Shown here one piece after another: positions 1 to 5,516 of a stretch of DNA of 5,516 nt. Within the stretch, counting starts at the first letter, position 1. Every line of letters begins with the position of its first letter. Location: contig CALACW010000051.1 in assembly GCA_937890355.1 (NCBI GenBank), forward strand, positions 1 to 5,516. The letters are read 5' to 3'. The notes under the pieces are model-generated. The model saw nothing but the letters and a program-made list of their open reading frames with translations. It had not been told where the DNA came from and did no database searches. Made by a program: the position numbers and the translations under genes. The stretch is from CALACW01 sp002431305. GTDB taxonomy: Bacteria; Bacillota; Clostridia; Oscillospirales; Acutalibacteraceae.

Positions 1-23
1 ATCAAATTTTAGTCTCACATCAA

Positions 24-37
24 TTGTAACTCTACAA
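24..37. promoter_or_regulatory. Upstream inverted repeat, possible regulator site
   Basis: TTGTA-ACTC-TACAA is an inverted repeat with 5-bp arms and a 4-bp spacer, lying roughly 65-78 bp before the inferred transcription start. The TGTA-N4-TACA shape is compatible with a dimeric regulator, but no specific family can be named. The rest of positions 1-60 shows no gene, terminator or RNA that I can support. Confidence 0.2.
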
Positions 38-63
38 AAACATTTAAAATATGAGCGCCTGTG

Positions 64-75
64 TGTTGAACAACA
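64..75. promoter_or_regulatory. Palindrome over the -35 element, candidate operator
   Basis: TGTTG-AA-CAACA is a perfect inverted repeat with 5-bp arms and a 2-bp centre. It covers the whole -35 hexamer, so a dimeric regulator bound here would compete with RNA polymerase. I do not recognise it as a known NagR, DasR, NagC or cre consensus. The placement supports an operator. The short length means chance is possible. Confidence 0.35.
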
Positions 76-94
76 TTAAAAAATATGATATAAT
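66..94 (+). promoter_or_regulatory. Sigma-A type promoter of the nagB operon
   Basis: The -35 element is TTGAAC (66-71) and the -10 element is a perfect TATAAT (89-94), separated by 17 bp. A TG at 86-87, one base before the -10, makes it an extended -10. Transcription would start near 101, giving a leader of about 29 nt before nagB. No comparably good promoter is visible in the gaps further down, so it probably drives all five genes to the terminator after whiA. That last step is inference. Confidence 0.85.
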
Positions 95-124
95 TAAAAG
101 GATATAAAAGAAAAGGGAGAGAAA

Positions 125-133
125 ATGCGATGA
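125..133 (+). other. Two-codon minigene overlapping the nagB start
   Basis: ATG CGA TGA begins 5 nt after the GGAG at 116-119, a spacing at least as good as that of nagB (10 nt). Its stop overlaps the nagB start in an ATGA. Ribosomes could begin here, stop after two codons and restart on nagB. The layout is visible in the sequence. Any effect on nagB expression is inference, and chance is a fair explanation. Confidence 0.25.
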
Positions 134-855
134 ATATTATTAAGTGCTCAAATGCCGACGAAATTGCGCAAAAGGTTTCTAAAATGATTATTGATAAAAT
201 CAATGAAAAACCAGACGCAATTCTCGGACTTGCAACAGGCGCTTCGCCCGTAAAAACTTACAAAAAACTCATCGAGGCATATAAAAACGGAGAAGTCTCG
301 TTTAAAGACGTAAAAACTTTTAATCTCGACGAGTATTATCATCTGCCAAAGTCAAATAAAAACAGCTATTATACCTTTATGCATGAAAATCTTTTCAACA
401 GCATAGACATAAAGGAAGAAAATACGCATGTCCCCGACGGTAATCCCGCAGACGCGGATTCTTACTGCAAGGAGTACGACAAATCAATTAACGACGCAGG
501 CGGAATAGATATTCAACTTCTCGGCATCGGCAGAAACGGACATATCGGATTTAACGAACCTTCAGATCGCTTTACGAGCGGAACATATAAAGTATCGCTC
601 ACCCCATCGACGATTGAAGCTAACCGTATTTACTTCGACAACGAAGAAGAAATGCCGAAGGAAGCCATAACAATGGGCGTTGAAAGTATTTTAAAAGCAA
701 AAACCGTTATCCTTATCGCAACAGGAAAATTTAAAGCCGAAGCAGTTCGCGACATGATAAAAGGCGAAATATCGCCTTCATGCCCCGCTTCCGTTTTACA
801 GAAACACCCTGACGCTTACATATTCGTTGACGAAGAGGCGGCTGCGCTTCTTTAA
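130..855 (+). CDS. nagB: Glucosamine-6-phosphate deaminase
   Basis: This cytoplasmic enzyme converts glucosamine-6-phosphate to fructose-6-phosphate and ammonia, the step that brings amino sugars into glycolysis. At 241 aa it matches the short Bacillus-type NagB (about 242 aa) and lacks the extra C-terminal length of the allosteric E. coli enzyme (266 aa). Visible motifs are the phosphate-binding GLATGASP (33-40), NLDEYY with catalytic Asp67, and GIGRNGHIGFNEP (132-144) carrying Asn136, ring-opening His138 and Glu143. GKFKAEA begins at 200. Asn136 stands where E. coli has Asp141, and Asn is normal in the Firmicutes form. The residues matching E. coli allosteric Arg158 and Lys160 are Tyr153 and Val155, so GlcNAc-6-P activation is not expected. 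The start at 130 follows a GGAG at 116-119 by 10 nt. Another ATG at 125 is out of frame. nagA is not in view. First gene of the operon, 27 bp before hprK. Confidence 0.96.
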   Translation: MNIIKCSNADEIAQKVSKMIIDKINEKPDAILGLATGASPVKTYKKLIEAYKNGEVSFKDVKTFNLDEYYHLPKSNKNSYYTFMHENLFNSIDIKEENTHVPDGNPADADSYCKEYDKSINDAGGIDIQLLGIGRNGHIGFNEPSDRFTSGTYKVSLTPSTIEANRIYFDNEEEMPKEAITMGVESILKAKTVILIATGKFKAEAVRDMIKGEISPSCPASVLQKHPDAYIFVDEEAAALL

Positions 856-882
856 GAATAAAAAAATCGGGAGTAATTTTTT

Positions 883-1845
883 ATGAATAAATACTCTGTT
901 TCACTCGAAAAAGTTATAAAAGACAATAAACTCGAAACGCTGTATACTCCTAAACCGCCCGCGGATATTTATATTACTTCAAAGGATATAAACAGACCTG
1001 GGCTGATTCTCGCAGGATATGAAGATTATTTTGAACCGGAGAGAATACAGATAGTCGGACTGTCGGAAATAGGTTACCTTACAGGGCTTCCCGTTCTTGA
1101 ACGTCAGCTTGTGCTTGAACGCTTTTTTGCAAAGCATCCCGCCGCAGTGCTCATTTCGAGAAATCTTGAGCCTGTCGAGGACTTTATGAGACTTGCCCAA
1201 AAGTACGAAGTGCCGATTCTCCGTTCTCCCGATTCGACATCAAACTGCATGGCTATGCTTATTGCATATCTGAGTCTTGAACTTGCAGAGAGAATAACGC
1301 GCCACGGCGTTCTCGTCGAAGTTTCGGGCGAAGGCGTACTCATAGTCGGCGACAGCGGAGTCGGAAAAAGCGAAACGGCTATCGAGCTTATTAAACGCGG
1401 TCACCGTCTTATAGCCGACGATGCCGTTGAAATCAGGAAAGCGTCCTCAAAAACGCTTGTAGGTCAGGCTCCAGATAACATCCGCCACTATATAGAGGTC
1501 AGAGGTGTGGGAATTATAAACGCGCGTCAGATTTTCGGTATGGGCGCTGTCAAACTGACAGAAAAAATTGACATGGTAATACAGCTCGAACCGTGGGATT
1601 CCGAAAAAATCTATGACAGACTCGGAATTGAGGAGGATTATATAACAATCCTCGACATAAAGGTCCCCGCAACCGTCATCCCCGTAAAACCCGGACGAAA
1701 TCTCGCCGTTATCATTGAAACGGCGGCAATGAACAACCGTCAGAAAAAGATGGGTTACAACGCGGCAAAAGAACTCATGAAGAGTCTCGGAATGGACGAT
1801 TTTGAGCCGACGGTTTCGGAAATAGAAAACTGGAGCAGCAATTAA
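883..1845 (+). CDS. hprK: HPr kinase/phosphorylase
   Basis: This is the bifunctional sensor of carbon catabolite control. It phosphorylates HPr on Ser46 with ATP or pyrophosphate when glycolytic intermediates are high, and removes the phosphate by phosphorolysis when inorganic phosphate is high. The length of 320 aa fits the family (about 310). The N-terminal domain covers roughly residues 1-130 and the kinase domain follows. His141 in RHGVLVEV precedes the P-loop GDSGVGKS (156-163). Asp179-Asp180 (IADDAVEI) lie in the active site, EVRGVGIINARQIFG (205-219) is the HPrK signature, and VKPGRNLAVIIE (268-279) is the C-terminal loop linked to phosphorylase activity. All key residues are present. 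GGGAG at 869-873 lies 9 nt before the ATG. It sits between nagB and the ROK kinase, both of which feed the hexose-phosphate pool that this enzyme reads. Leucine codons are all CTN, with no TTA or TTG. Confidence 0.98.
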   Translation: MNKYSVSLEKVIKDNKLETLYTPKPPADIYITSKDINRPGLILAGYEDYFEPERIQIVGLSEIGYLTGLPVLERQLVLERFFAKHPAAVLISRNLEPVEDFMRLAQKYEVPILRSPDSTSNCMAMLIAYLSLELAERITRHGVLVEVSGEGVLIVGDSGVGKSETAIELIKRGHRLIADDAVEIRKASSKTLVGQAPDNIRHYIEVRGVGIINARQIFGMGAVKLTEKIDMVIQLEPWDSEKIYDRLGIEEDYITILDIKVPATVIPVKPGRNLAVIIETAAMNNRQKKMGYNAAKELMKSLGMDDFEPTVSEIENWSSN

Positions 1846-1879
1846 AAAGTTTATATTATAATTCGGAGGAATAATAAAA

Positions 1880-2830
1880 ATGTACAGAGTCGGAGTTGAT
1901 CTCGGAGGAACGAATATCGTTTCCGCCGTTATTGATGAAAATTACAACATAATTTCAAAAAGCCGTGTTAAAACAAATGCCCCCCGCCCTGCGGAAGATA
2001 TTTTTGACGATATTGCAAAAACTATTAAAGACGCGATTGCGGCGGCAAACCTTACAATGAACGACATTCTTTCAATCGGTATCGGTACCCCCGGTTCGGT
2101 AAACAAGGCTACGGGCGTAATTGAGTTCTCAAACAATTTAAAATTTGACAAAGTTCCCGCCATCGGAATGCTCAAAGAAAAAACAGGCTGTGATAAAATC
2201 TATTTTGATAATGACGCTAACTGCGCGGCGCTCGGCGAAGCAGTCGCGGGAGTCGGCAAGGGCGTTAAAAATTTTATCGCCGTTACGCTCGGAACCGGAG
2301 TCGGAAGCGGTATTGTCGTAAACGGCAAACTTGTCGTAGGATTAAACTATGCCGCGGGCGAAATGGGACATCATGTTATTGTATATAACGGAAAACCCTG
2401 CAACTGCGGACGTAACGGATGCTGGGAGGCTTACGCTTCGGCTACCGCGCTTATCGCACAGACAAAGAGTGCAATGCTCGAACATCCGTATTCAAAAATG
2501 TGGGATATGACAGACGGCAGTCTCGGCAACGTTAACGGCAGAACCGCATTTGACGCAATGAGAGCCGGAGATGAGACGGCGTCAAAAGTCGTTGAAAATT
2601 ACATCGGCTATCTTGCATGCGGTATTACGAATATCGTCAACACATTCCAGCCCGACATTCTCTGCGTAGGCGGAGGAATCGGAAACGAAGGCGAAAATCT
2701 TCTTGCTCCCGTCAGAAAAATTCTTGAAAATCAGAGATATTCAATTCATGCAGAGAAACAGACGAAACTTTGCAGTGCAATACTCGGAAACGACGCGGGA
2801 ATAATCGGCGCGGCGCTTCTTGATGAATAA
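1880..2830 (+). CDS. glk: ROK-family sugar kinase, probable glucokinase
   Basis: A cytoplasmic ATP-dependent hexose kinase of the ROK family (repressor, ORF, kinase), with no N-terminal helix-turn-helix, so an enzyme rather than a repressor. At 316 aa it is close to Gram-positive GlcK (about 321). DLGGTN (7-12) is the ATP phosphate loop, NDAN (111-114) carries the catalytic base Asp112, LGTGVGSG (137-144) is the second phosphate loop, and EMGHH (161-165) provides sugar-binding Glu161 and zinc ligand His164. CNCGRNGCWE (174-183) is the complete zinc motif CxCGxxGCxE with Cys174, Cys176 and Cys181. VGGGIGNE (263-270) is the adenosine region. Glucose is the most likely substrate. The nagB neighbour makes N-acetylglucosamine or N-acetylmannosamine possible, and the sequence alone does not settle it. 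GGAGG at 1865-1869 lies 10 nt before the ATG. Gap to hprK 34 bp, to murB 17 bp. Confidence 0.92.
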   Translation: MYRVGVDLGGTNIVSAVIDENYNIISKSRVKTNAPRPAEDIFDDIAKTIKDAIAAANLTMNDILSIGIGTPGSVNKATGVIEFSNNLKFDKVPAIGMLKEKTGCDKIYFDNDANCAALGEAVAGVGKGVKNFIAVTLGTGVGSGIVVNGKLVVGLNYAAGEMGHHVIVYNGKPCNCGRNGCWEAYASATALIAQTKSAMLEHPYSKMWDMTDGSLGNVNGRTAFDAMRAGDETASKVVENYIGYLACGITNIVNTFQPDILCVGGGIGNEGENLLAPVRKILENQRYSIHAEKQTKLCSAILGNDAGIIGAALLDE

Positions 2831-2847
2831 ACGAAAAGAGTGATTCT

Positions 2848-3756
2848 ATGGATTTAAACGAAAAAATAAGCGCGTATCTTAATAATTATAAATGTAATAT
2901 TATATTTAACGCGCCGATGAAGGAACACACTTCCTTCAAAACGGGCGGTAACGCCGACATTCTGATAAATCCTAAGGATGACGAAGCTGTAAAAGCAGTT
3001 TTAACTTTTGCAAAAGAAAATGATACTCCCCTGACCGTTGTCGGTAATTCGAGTAATCTGCTTGTTTCCGACGACGGTATCAGAGGGATTGTACTGAAAA
3101 CCGCAGGCGGACTGAGTGATATTTCATTATCAGGAAATATCATTACTGTCGGTGCGGGCGTTTCACTTGCAAAGCTGTGTCTTTTTGCACTTGATAATTC
3201 ACTGAGCGGACTGGAGTTTGCTTACGGTATTCCCGGAACTGTCGGCGGAGCCGTATATATGAACGCGGGCGCGTACGGCGGAGAGATAAAAGATGTATTA
3301 AAATCCGTTACGCACATTAATCCCCGCCTTGAATGTGAGCAAAAATCGGCTCAGGAGCTTTCACTCTCCTACCGTCATTCATTTTATTCGGATAATGACG
3401 GATATTTTATTTTAAGCGCTCAGTTTGAATTAAAAAAAGATGATTCAAAGCTTATTAAAGAAAGAATGGATGATTTTCTTTCAAGAAGGAAATCAAAACA
3501 GCCCCTTGAATACCCGAGCGCGGGCAGTACGTTTAAACGCCCCGAAGGTCATTTTGCGGGCAAGCTGATTGAAGACTGCGGACTAAAGGGTTACAGAATC
3601 GGCGGAGCCATGGTCAGCGAAAAACACGCGGGATTTGTTATTAATTACAATAATGCAACGACCGGCGATATCTTAAATCTAATCTCTTACATTCAAAAAA
3701 CCGTTAAAGAAAAAACGGGGGTAACACTCGAAACGGAAGTTAAAATTCTCCGTTGA
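2848..3756 (+). CDS. murB: UDP-N-acetylenolpyruvoylglucosamine reductase
   Basis: MurB is an FAD enzyme that uses NADPH to reduce UDP-GlcNAc-enolpyruvate to UDP-MurNAc, the second committed step of peptidoglycan precursor synthesis in the cytoplasm. HTSFKTGGNADILI (27-40) opens the FAD-binding domain. VVGNSSNLLVSDDGIRG (64-80) and GIPGTVGGAVYMNAGAYGGE (127-146) are the flavin and phosphate-binding segments. SYRHSFY (174-180) carries Arg176, PSAGSTFKRP (223-232) carries the proton donor Ser227, and LETEVKIL (294-301) carries Glu297. The length of 302 aa and the short middle region match the Gram-positive type rather than the longer E. coli form. The Shine-Dalgarno is weak (AAGAG at 2836-2840), so translation may rely on coupling to the gene 17 bp upstream. 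It contains several TTA leucines, unlike hprK. The next gene in most relatives would be rapZ. Here it is whiA. Confidence 0.97.
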   Translation: MDLNEKISAYLNNYKCNIIFNAPMKEHTSFKTGGNADILINPKDDEAVKAVLTFAKENDTPLTVVGNSSNLLVSDDGIRGIVLKTAGGLSDISLSGNIITVGAGVSLAKLCLFALDNSLSGLEFAYGIPGTVGGAVYMNAGAYGGEIKDVLKSVTHINPRLECEQKSAQELSLSYRHSFYSDNDGYFILSAQFELKKDDSKLIKERMDDFLSRRKSKQPLEYPSAGSTFKRPEGHFAGKLIEDCGLKGYRIGGAMVSEKHAGFVINYNNATTGDILNLISYIQKTVKEKTGVTLETEVKILR

Positions 3757-3767
3757 TACTCAGGAGC

Positions 3768-3802
3768 ATGTAATTTTTCCGGTGTTACATTTCCCCGGGA
3801 AA
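3768..3802 (+). promoter_or_regulatory. Paired inverted repeats in the murB-whiA gap
   Basis: Two structures lie in this 57-bp gap. ATGTAA (3768-3773) can pair with TTACAT (3785-3790) across an 11-nt loop, giving a weak AT-rich stem. TTTCCC-C-GGGAAA (3790-3802) is a perfect palindrome with 6-bp arms, ending next to the whiA Shine-Dalgarno AAGGA (3801-3805). Neither has a T-run after it, so neither is a terminator. They could affect whiA translation or bind a protein, but nothing in the sequence proves this. Confidence 0.25.
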
Positions 3803-3813
3803 GGAATCATGAC

Positions 3814-4701
3814 ATGTCGTTTTCATCCGATGTAAAAAAAGAAATAGCGTCTATCGAATCCGACGACTGCTGTAAACGAGCAATGGCTTACGGTATGCTT
3901 CTTTTCTCAAAGTGTTTTTCAAAGGATGACATGTATATTCAGACAGAACATAAATATGTTGCCGACGCCTATAACAAATGTGTCAAATTTATTATAGGCA
4001 AGGAAGCTAAAATTACATGCTCCCCTTCCTCAAAATATACCGTCAGCGTTCCGACCTATGAGGACAGAATGGAAATACTGCATGAGTTCGGCTACAGAGG
4101 CAACGAAATATCTTTTACAATCAATGAAAACAATATAGAAAACGAGTGCTGTTTCGGTGCTTTTATCCGCGGAGTATTTCTCGTATGCGGAATCGTTACC
4201 GACCCGAGCAAGGAATATCATCTCGAATTCGACGTTTCGCTTCGCAGTAAATGCACTCAGCTCAAACAGGCTTTCAAACGCTTCCCCGTTACTCCGAAAA
4301 CGGCGCAGAGAAACGGCGGATATATATTGTATTTTAAGGACAGCGAGCAAATTGCTGACATACTCGCCCTCTGCGGAGCTTCAACGTCAATGATGGCTCT
4401 TATCGGCGAAAAAATACTAAAGGATGTCCGCAATCAGGTAAACCGCAAAGTCAACTGTGAAAATGCTAATCTACAAAAAGTCTGCAACGCGGCGTCAAGT
4501 CAGATTTCCGCTATAAGAAAAATATATAAACTTAAAGGTAAGGAGTATCTGCCGGAACATCTAAGACAGATAGCCGACTTGAGAATCGAAAATCCCGAAA
4601 TGACATTAAACGAACTGGGCAAAAGCCTGCCGGAACCGCTTACCCGCTCCGGAGTTAACCATAGACTGAAAAAAATAGAACAAATAGCAAATGAATTATA
4701 A
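3814..4701 (+). CDS. whiA: DNA-binding protein WhiA
   Basis: WhiA is a DNA-binding protein of Gram-positive bacteria. In Streptomyces it controls sporulation division genes, and in Bacillus it affects cell division and chromosome segregation. At 295 aa it is close to the usual length. The N-terminal part (about 1-85) and a LAGLIDADG homing-endonuclease-like fold come first, with the core motif GAFIRGVFLVCGIVTDP (115-131) followed by YHLEF. NGGYILYFKDSEQIADIL (167-184) belongs to the second half of that fold. NQVNRKVNCENANLQK (207-222) leads into the C-terminal helix-turn-helix domain at about 246-292 (LPEHLRQIADLR, ending GVNHRLKKIEQIA). The endonuclease fold is not expected to cut DNA in this family. 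The start at 3814 follows AAGGA (3801-3805) by 8 nt. An ATG at 3809 is out of frame and stops after 8 codons. rapZ and yvcK, its usual upstream partners, are absent. Confidence 0.97.
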   Translation: MSFSSDVKKEIASIESDDCCKRAMAYGMLLFSKCFSKDDMYIQTEHKYVADAYNKCVKFIIGKEAKITCSPSSKYTVSVPTYEDRMEILHEFGYRGNEISFTINENNIENECCFGAFIRGVFLVCGIVTDPSKEYHLEFDVSLRSKCTQLKQAFKRFPVTPKTAQRNGGYILYFKDSEQIADILALCGASTSMMALIGEKILKDVRNQVNRKVNCENANLQKVCNAASSQISAIRKIYKLKGKEYLPEHLRQIADLRIENPEMTLNELGKSLPEPLTRSGVNHRLKKIEQIANEL

Positions 4702-4706
4702 ACCGG

Positions 4707-4739
4707 ACAGTCACACGAAAACGTGAGGCTGTTTTTTTT
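4707..4739 (+). terminator. Intrinsic terminator after whiA
   Basis: ACAGTCACACG (4707-4717) pairs with CGTGAGGCTGT (4722-4732) across an AAAA loop. The 11-position stem contains one T-G wobble and one A-A mismatch. A run of eight T (4732-4739) follows at once. It lies 5 bp after the whiA stop and marks the end of the five-gene operon, separating it from the recombinase. Confidence 0.9.
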
Positions 4740-4774
4740 GCTTTTTATAGGGGGGATTGTATTTTATCGCTTCA

Positions 4775-4797
4775 TTTCCGATAATTTATATCGGAGG
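4775..4797 (+). promoter_or_regulatory. Hairpin that masks the recombinase Shine-Dalgarno
   Basis: TCCGATA (4777-4783) is a perfect complement of TATCGGA (4789-4795) with a 5-nt ATTTA loop, and two T-G wobbles extend it to 4775-4797. The right arm includes GGAG, the core of the GGAGGGGA Shine-Dalgarno at 4793-4800 that lies 5 nt before the ATG at 4806. In RNA the stem would hide the ribosome site, which suggests low or conditional translation. The pairing is seen. The control role is inference. Confidence 0.5.
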
Positions 4798-4805
4798 GGA
4801 AACAG

Positions 4806-5516
4806 ATGATATTGACGGACGGAATTATAAACAAATTTAAAGGCTATTTGATTGATAATGATAAAAGCGTATATACAATTGAAAAATACATACGTGATGT
4901 ATCAAAGTTAAAGGTTTTTACAGACATAAATGAAATAACAAAAGAAACAACGGCAGAGTATAAGAACTATCTTATCAGAAACGGTTATTCTGTCAGAAGT
5001 ATAAATTCAATGCTGTCGTCTGTAAATGCGCTGTTTGAATATTTGGACAGGAACGATTTGAAGGTAAAGACTATCAAAATGCAGAGAAGTGTTTACTGTC
5101 CTGAGGATAAGGAGCTGACGAGAGCAGAATATCAGAGGTTATGTGCAGCGGCAAAGATGAAGAAAAATAACCGTCTTGAATTGATTATCGAGACGGTTTG
5201 TTCCACGGGTATACGCATAAGCGAATTAAAATATATTACTGTCGAGTCGGCGAAACGGGGCGAAGCGGTCGTAACACTCAAAGGCAAAACGAGGTTTGTT
5301 TTTATTCCGAAAGAGTTAAAAAGAAAACTGCTCCGATATGCTACGGAGCAGAAAATAAAGACGGGTATGATATTTGTAACCCGTACGGGTAAAGCCGTTA
5401 ACAGAACTAACGTCTGGCGCGATATGAAAAACCTGTGCAAGGACGCGGGCGTAAAACCCGAAAAAGTTTTTCCGCATAATCTTAGACACCTGTTTGCAAG
5501 GACATTTTATAACATA
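4806..5516 (+). CDS. Tyrosine recombinase/integrase, 3' end cut off by window
   Basis: A site-specific recombinase of the tyrosine (phage integrase/Xer-like) family, which breaks and rejoins DNA through a covalent phosphotyrosine. The 237 residues seen run to the window edge with no stop. An N-terminal SAM-like core-binding domain (about 1-85, with YTIEKYIRDVSKL at 23-35 and SVRSINSMLSSVNALFEYL at 62-80) is followed by the catalytic domain from about 103. CSTGIRISEL (132-141) carries Arg137, LKGKTRFVFIP (158-168) the beta-hairpin lysine (Lys159 or Lys161), and PHNLRHLFARTFY (223-235) carries His224 and Arg227 of the HxxR box. The third box and the nucleophilic tyrosine would lie just beyond the edge. 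The start is set by GGAGGGGA at 4793-4800. Nine of its 20 leucines are TTA or TTG, against none in hprK, which hints at a separate origin. It could be the integrase of a mobile element or a resident orphan recombinase. XerC/XerD itself is less likely. Confidence 0.93.
   Translation, partial: MILTDGIINKFKGYLIDNDKSVYTIEKYIRDVSKLKVFTDINEITKETTAEYKNYLIRNGYSVRSINSMLSSVNALFEYLDRNDLKVKTIKMQRSVYCPEDKELTRAEYQRLCAAAKMKKNNRLELIIETVCSTGIRISELKYITVESAKRGEAVVTLKGKTRFVFIPKELKRKLLRYATEQKIKTGMIFVTRTGKAVNRTNVWRDMKNLCKDAGVKPEKVFPHNLRHLFARTFYNI

Noticed and set aside
52..75. Possible CcpA catabolite-responsive element before nagB
   Set aside because: The stretch starting TGAGCGCC resembles the left half of a cre site, but the right half and the dyad are missing.
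1857..1862. Perfect TATAAT upstream of the ROK kinase
   Set aside because: No acceptable -35 lies 16-18 bp upstream, there is no extended -10 TG, and transcription would start inside the GGAGG ribosome site. It is best read as AT-rich spacer.
3762..3773. AGGAG followed by ATG TAA after murB, a start-stop element or rapZ remnant
   Set aside because: The ATG is only 1 nt from the AGGAG, too close for initiation, and no RapZ-like sequence follows. Too little to claim a remnant.
4157..4393. Open frame on the + strand inside whiA
   Set aside because: It lies wholly within the well-conserved whiA frame, has no family resemblance and no ribosome site. A shadow frame.
4738..4765. Candidate promoter for the recombinase (TTGCTT, 16 bp, TATTTT)
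   Set aside because: Only 3 of 6 and 4 of 6 bases match the consensus, and the -35 lies within the T-run of the whiA terminator. The alternative TTGTAT (4757-4762) with TAATTT (4782-4787) has a 19-bp spacer and would start on the Shine-Dalgarno. No convincing promoter.
5132..5440. Open frame on the - strand opposite the recombinase
   Set aside because: The + strand frame carries the clear Arg137 and HxxR motifs of a tyrosine recombinase. The reverse frame shows no recognisable protein features.

Overview
The window looks like a piece of a low-to-moderate GC Clostridia (Firmicutes) chromosome, probably from the Oscillospiraceae/Ruminococcaceae side of the class. This rests on the gene set (HPr kinase, zinc-type ROK sugar kinase, MurB, WhiA), the short Bacillus-type NagB, the purine-rich Shine-Dalgarno sites and the protein sequences. 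The genus-level guess is inference only.

Layout: positions 1-129 hold no gene but carry a very good sigma-A type promoter (TTGAAC, 17 bp, TATAAT with an extended -10 TG) and two small palindromes that could be operators. Five intact genes then run on the + strand with gaps of 17-57 bp and no internal terminator: nagB (130-855), hprK (883-1845), a ROK-family glucokinase-like gene (1880-2830), murB (2848-3756) and whiA (3814-4701). They look like one operon driven from about position 101. An intrinsic terminator at 4707-4739 closes it. After a 66-bp spacer, a tyrosine recombinase/integrase starts at 4806 and runs off the right edge without a stop. Its Shine-Dalgarno lies inside a 7-bp hairpin.

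How the genes fit together: NagB sends glucosamine-6-phosphate to glycolysis. The ROK kinase makes a hexose-6-phosphate. HPrK reads glycolytic energy state and sets carbon catabolite control through HPr-Ser-P. MurB makes UDP-MurNAc, the product of the competing use of amino sugars. WhiA is a DNA-binding protein linked to division, chromosome segregation and differentiation. The operon therefore joins amino-sugar breakdown, carbon sensing and wall-precursor synthesis.

The main departures from the usual arrangement are that rapZ and yvcK, which commonly lie between murB and whiA in this class, are absent; that HPr/crh, often downstream of whiA, is not there; and that a recombinase with different leucine codon use sits directly behind the whiA terminator. 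I see no clear sign of a wholly undescribed system. The points most worth checking are the rapZ-yvcK gap, the RBS hairpin of the recombinase, and whether the recombinase marks the edge of a mobile element.
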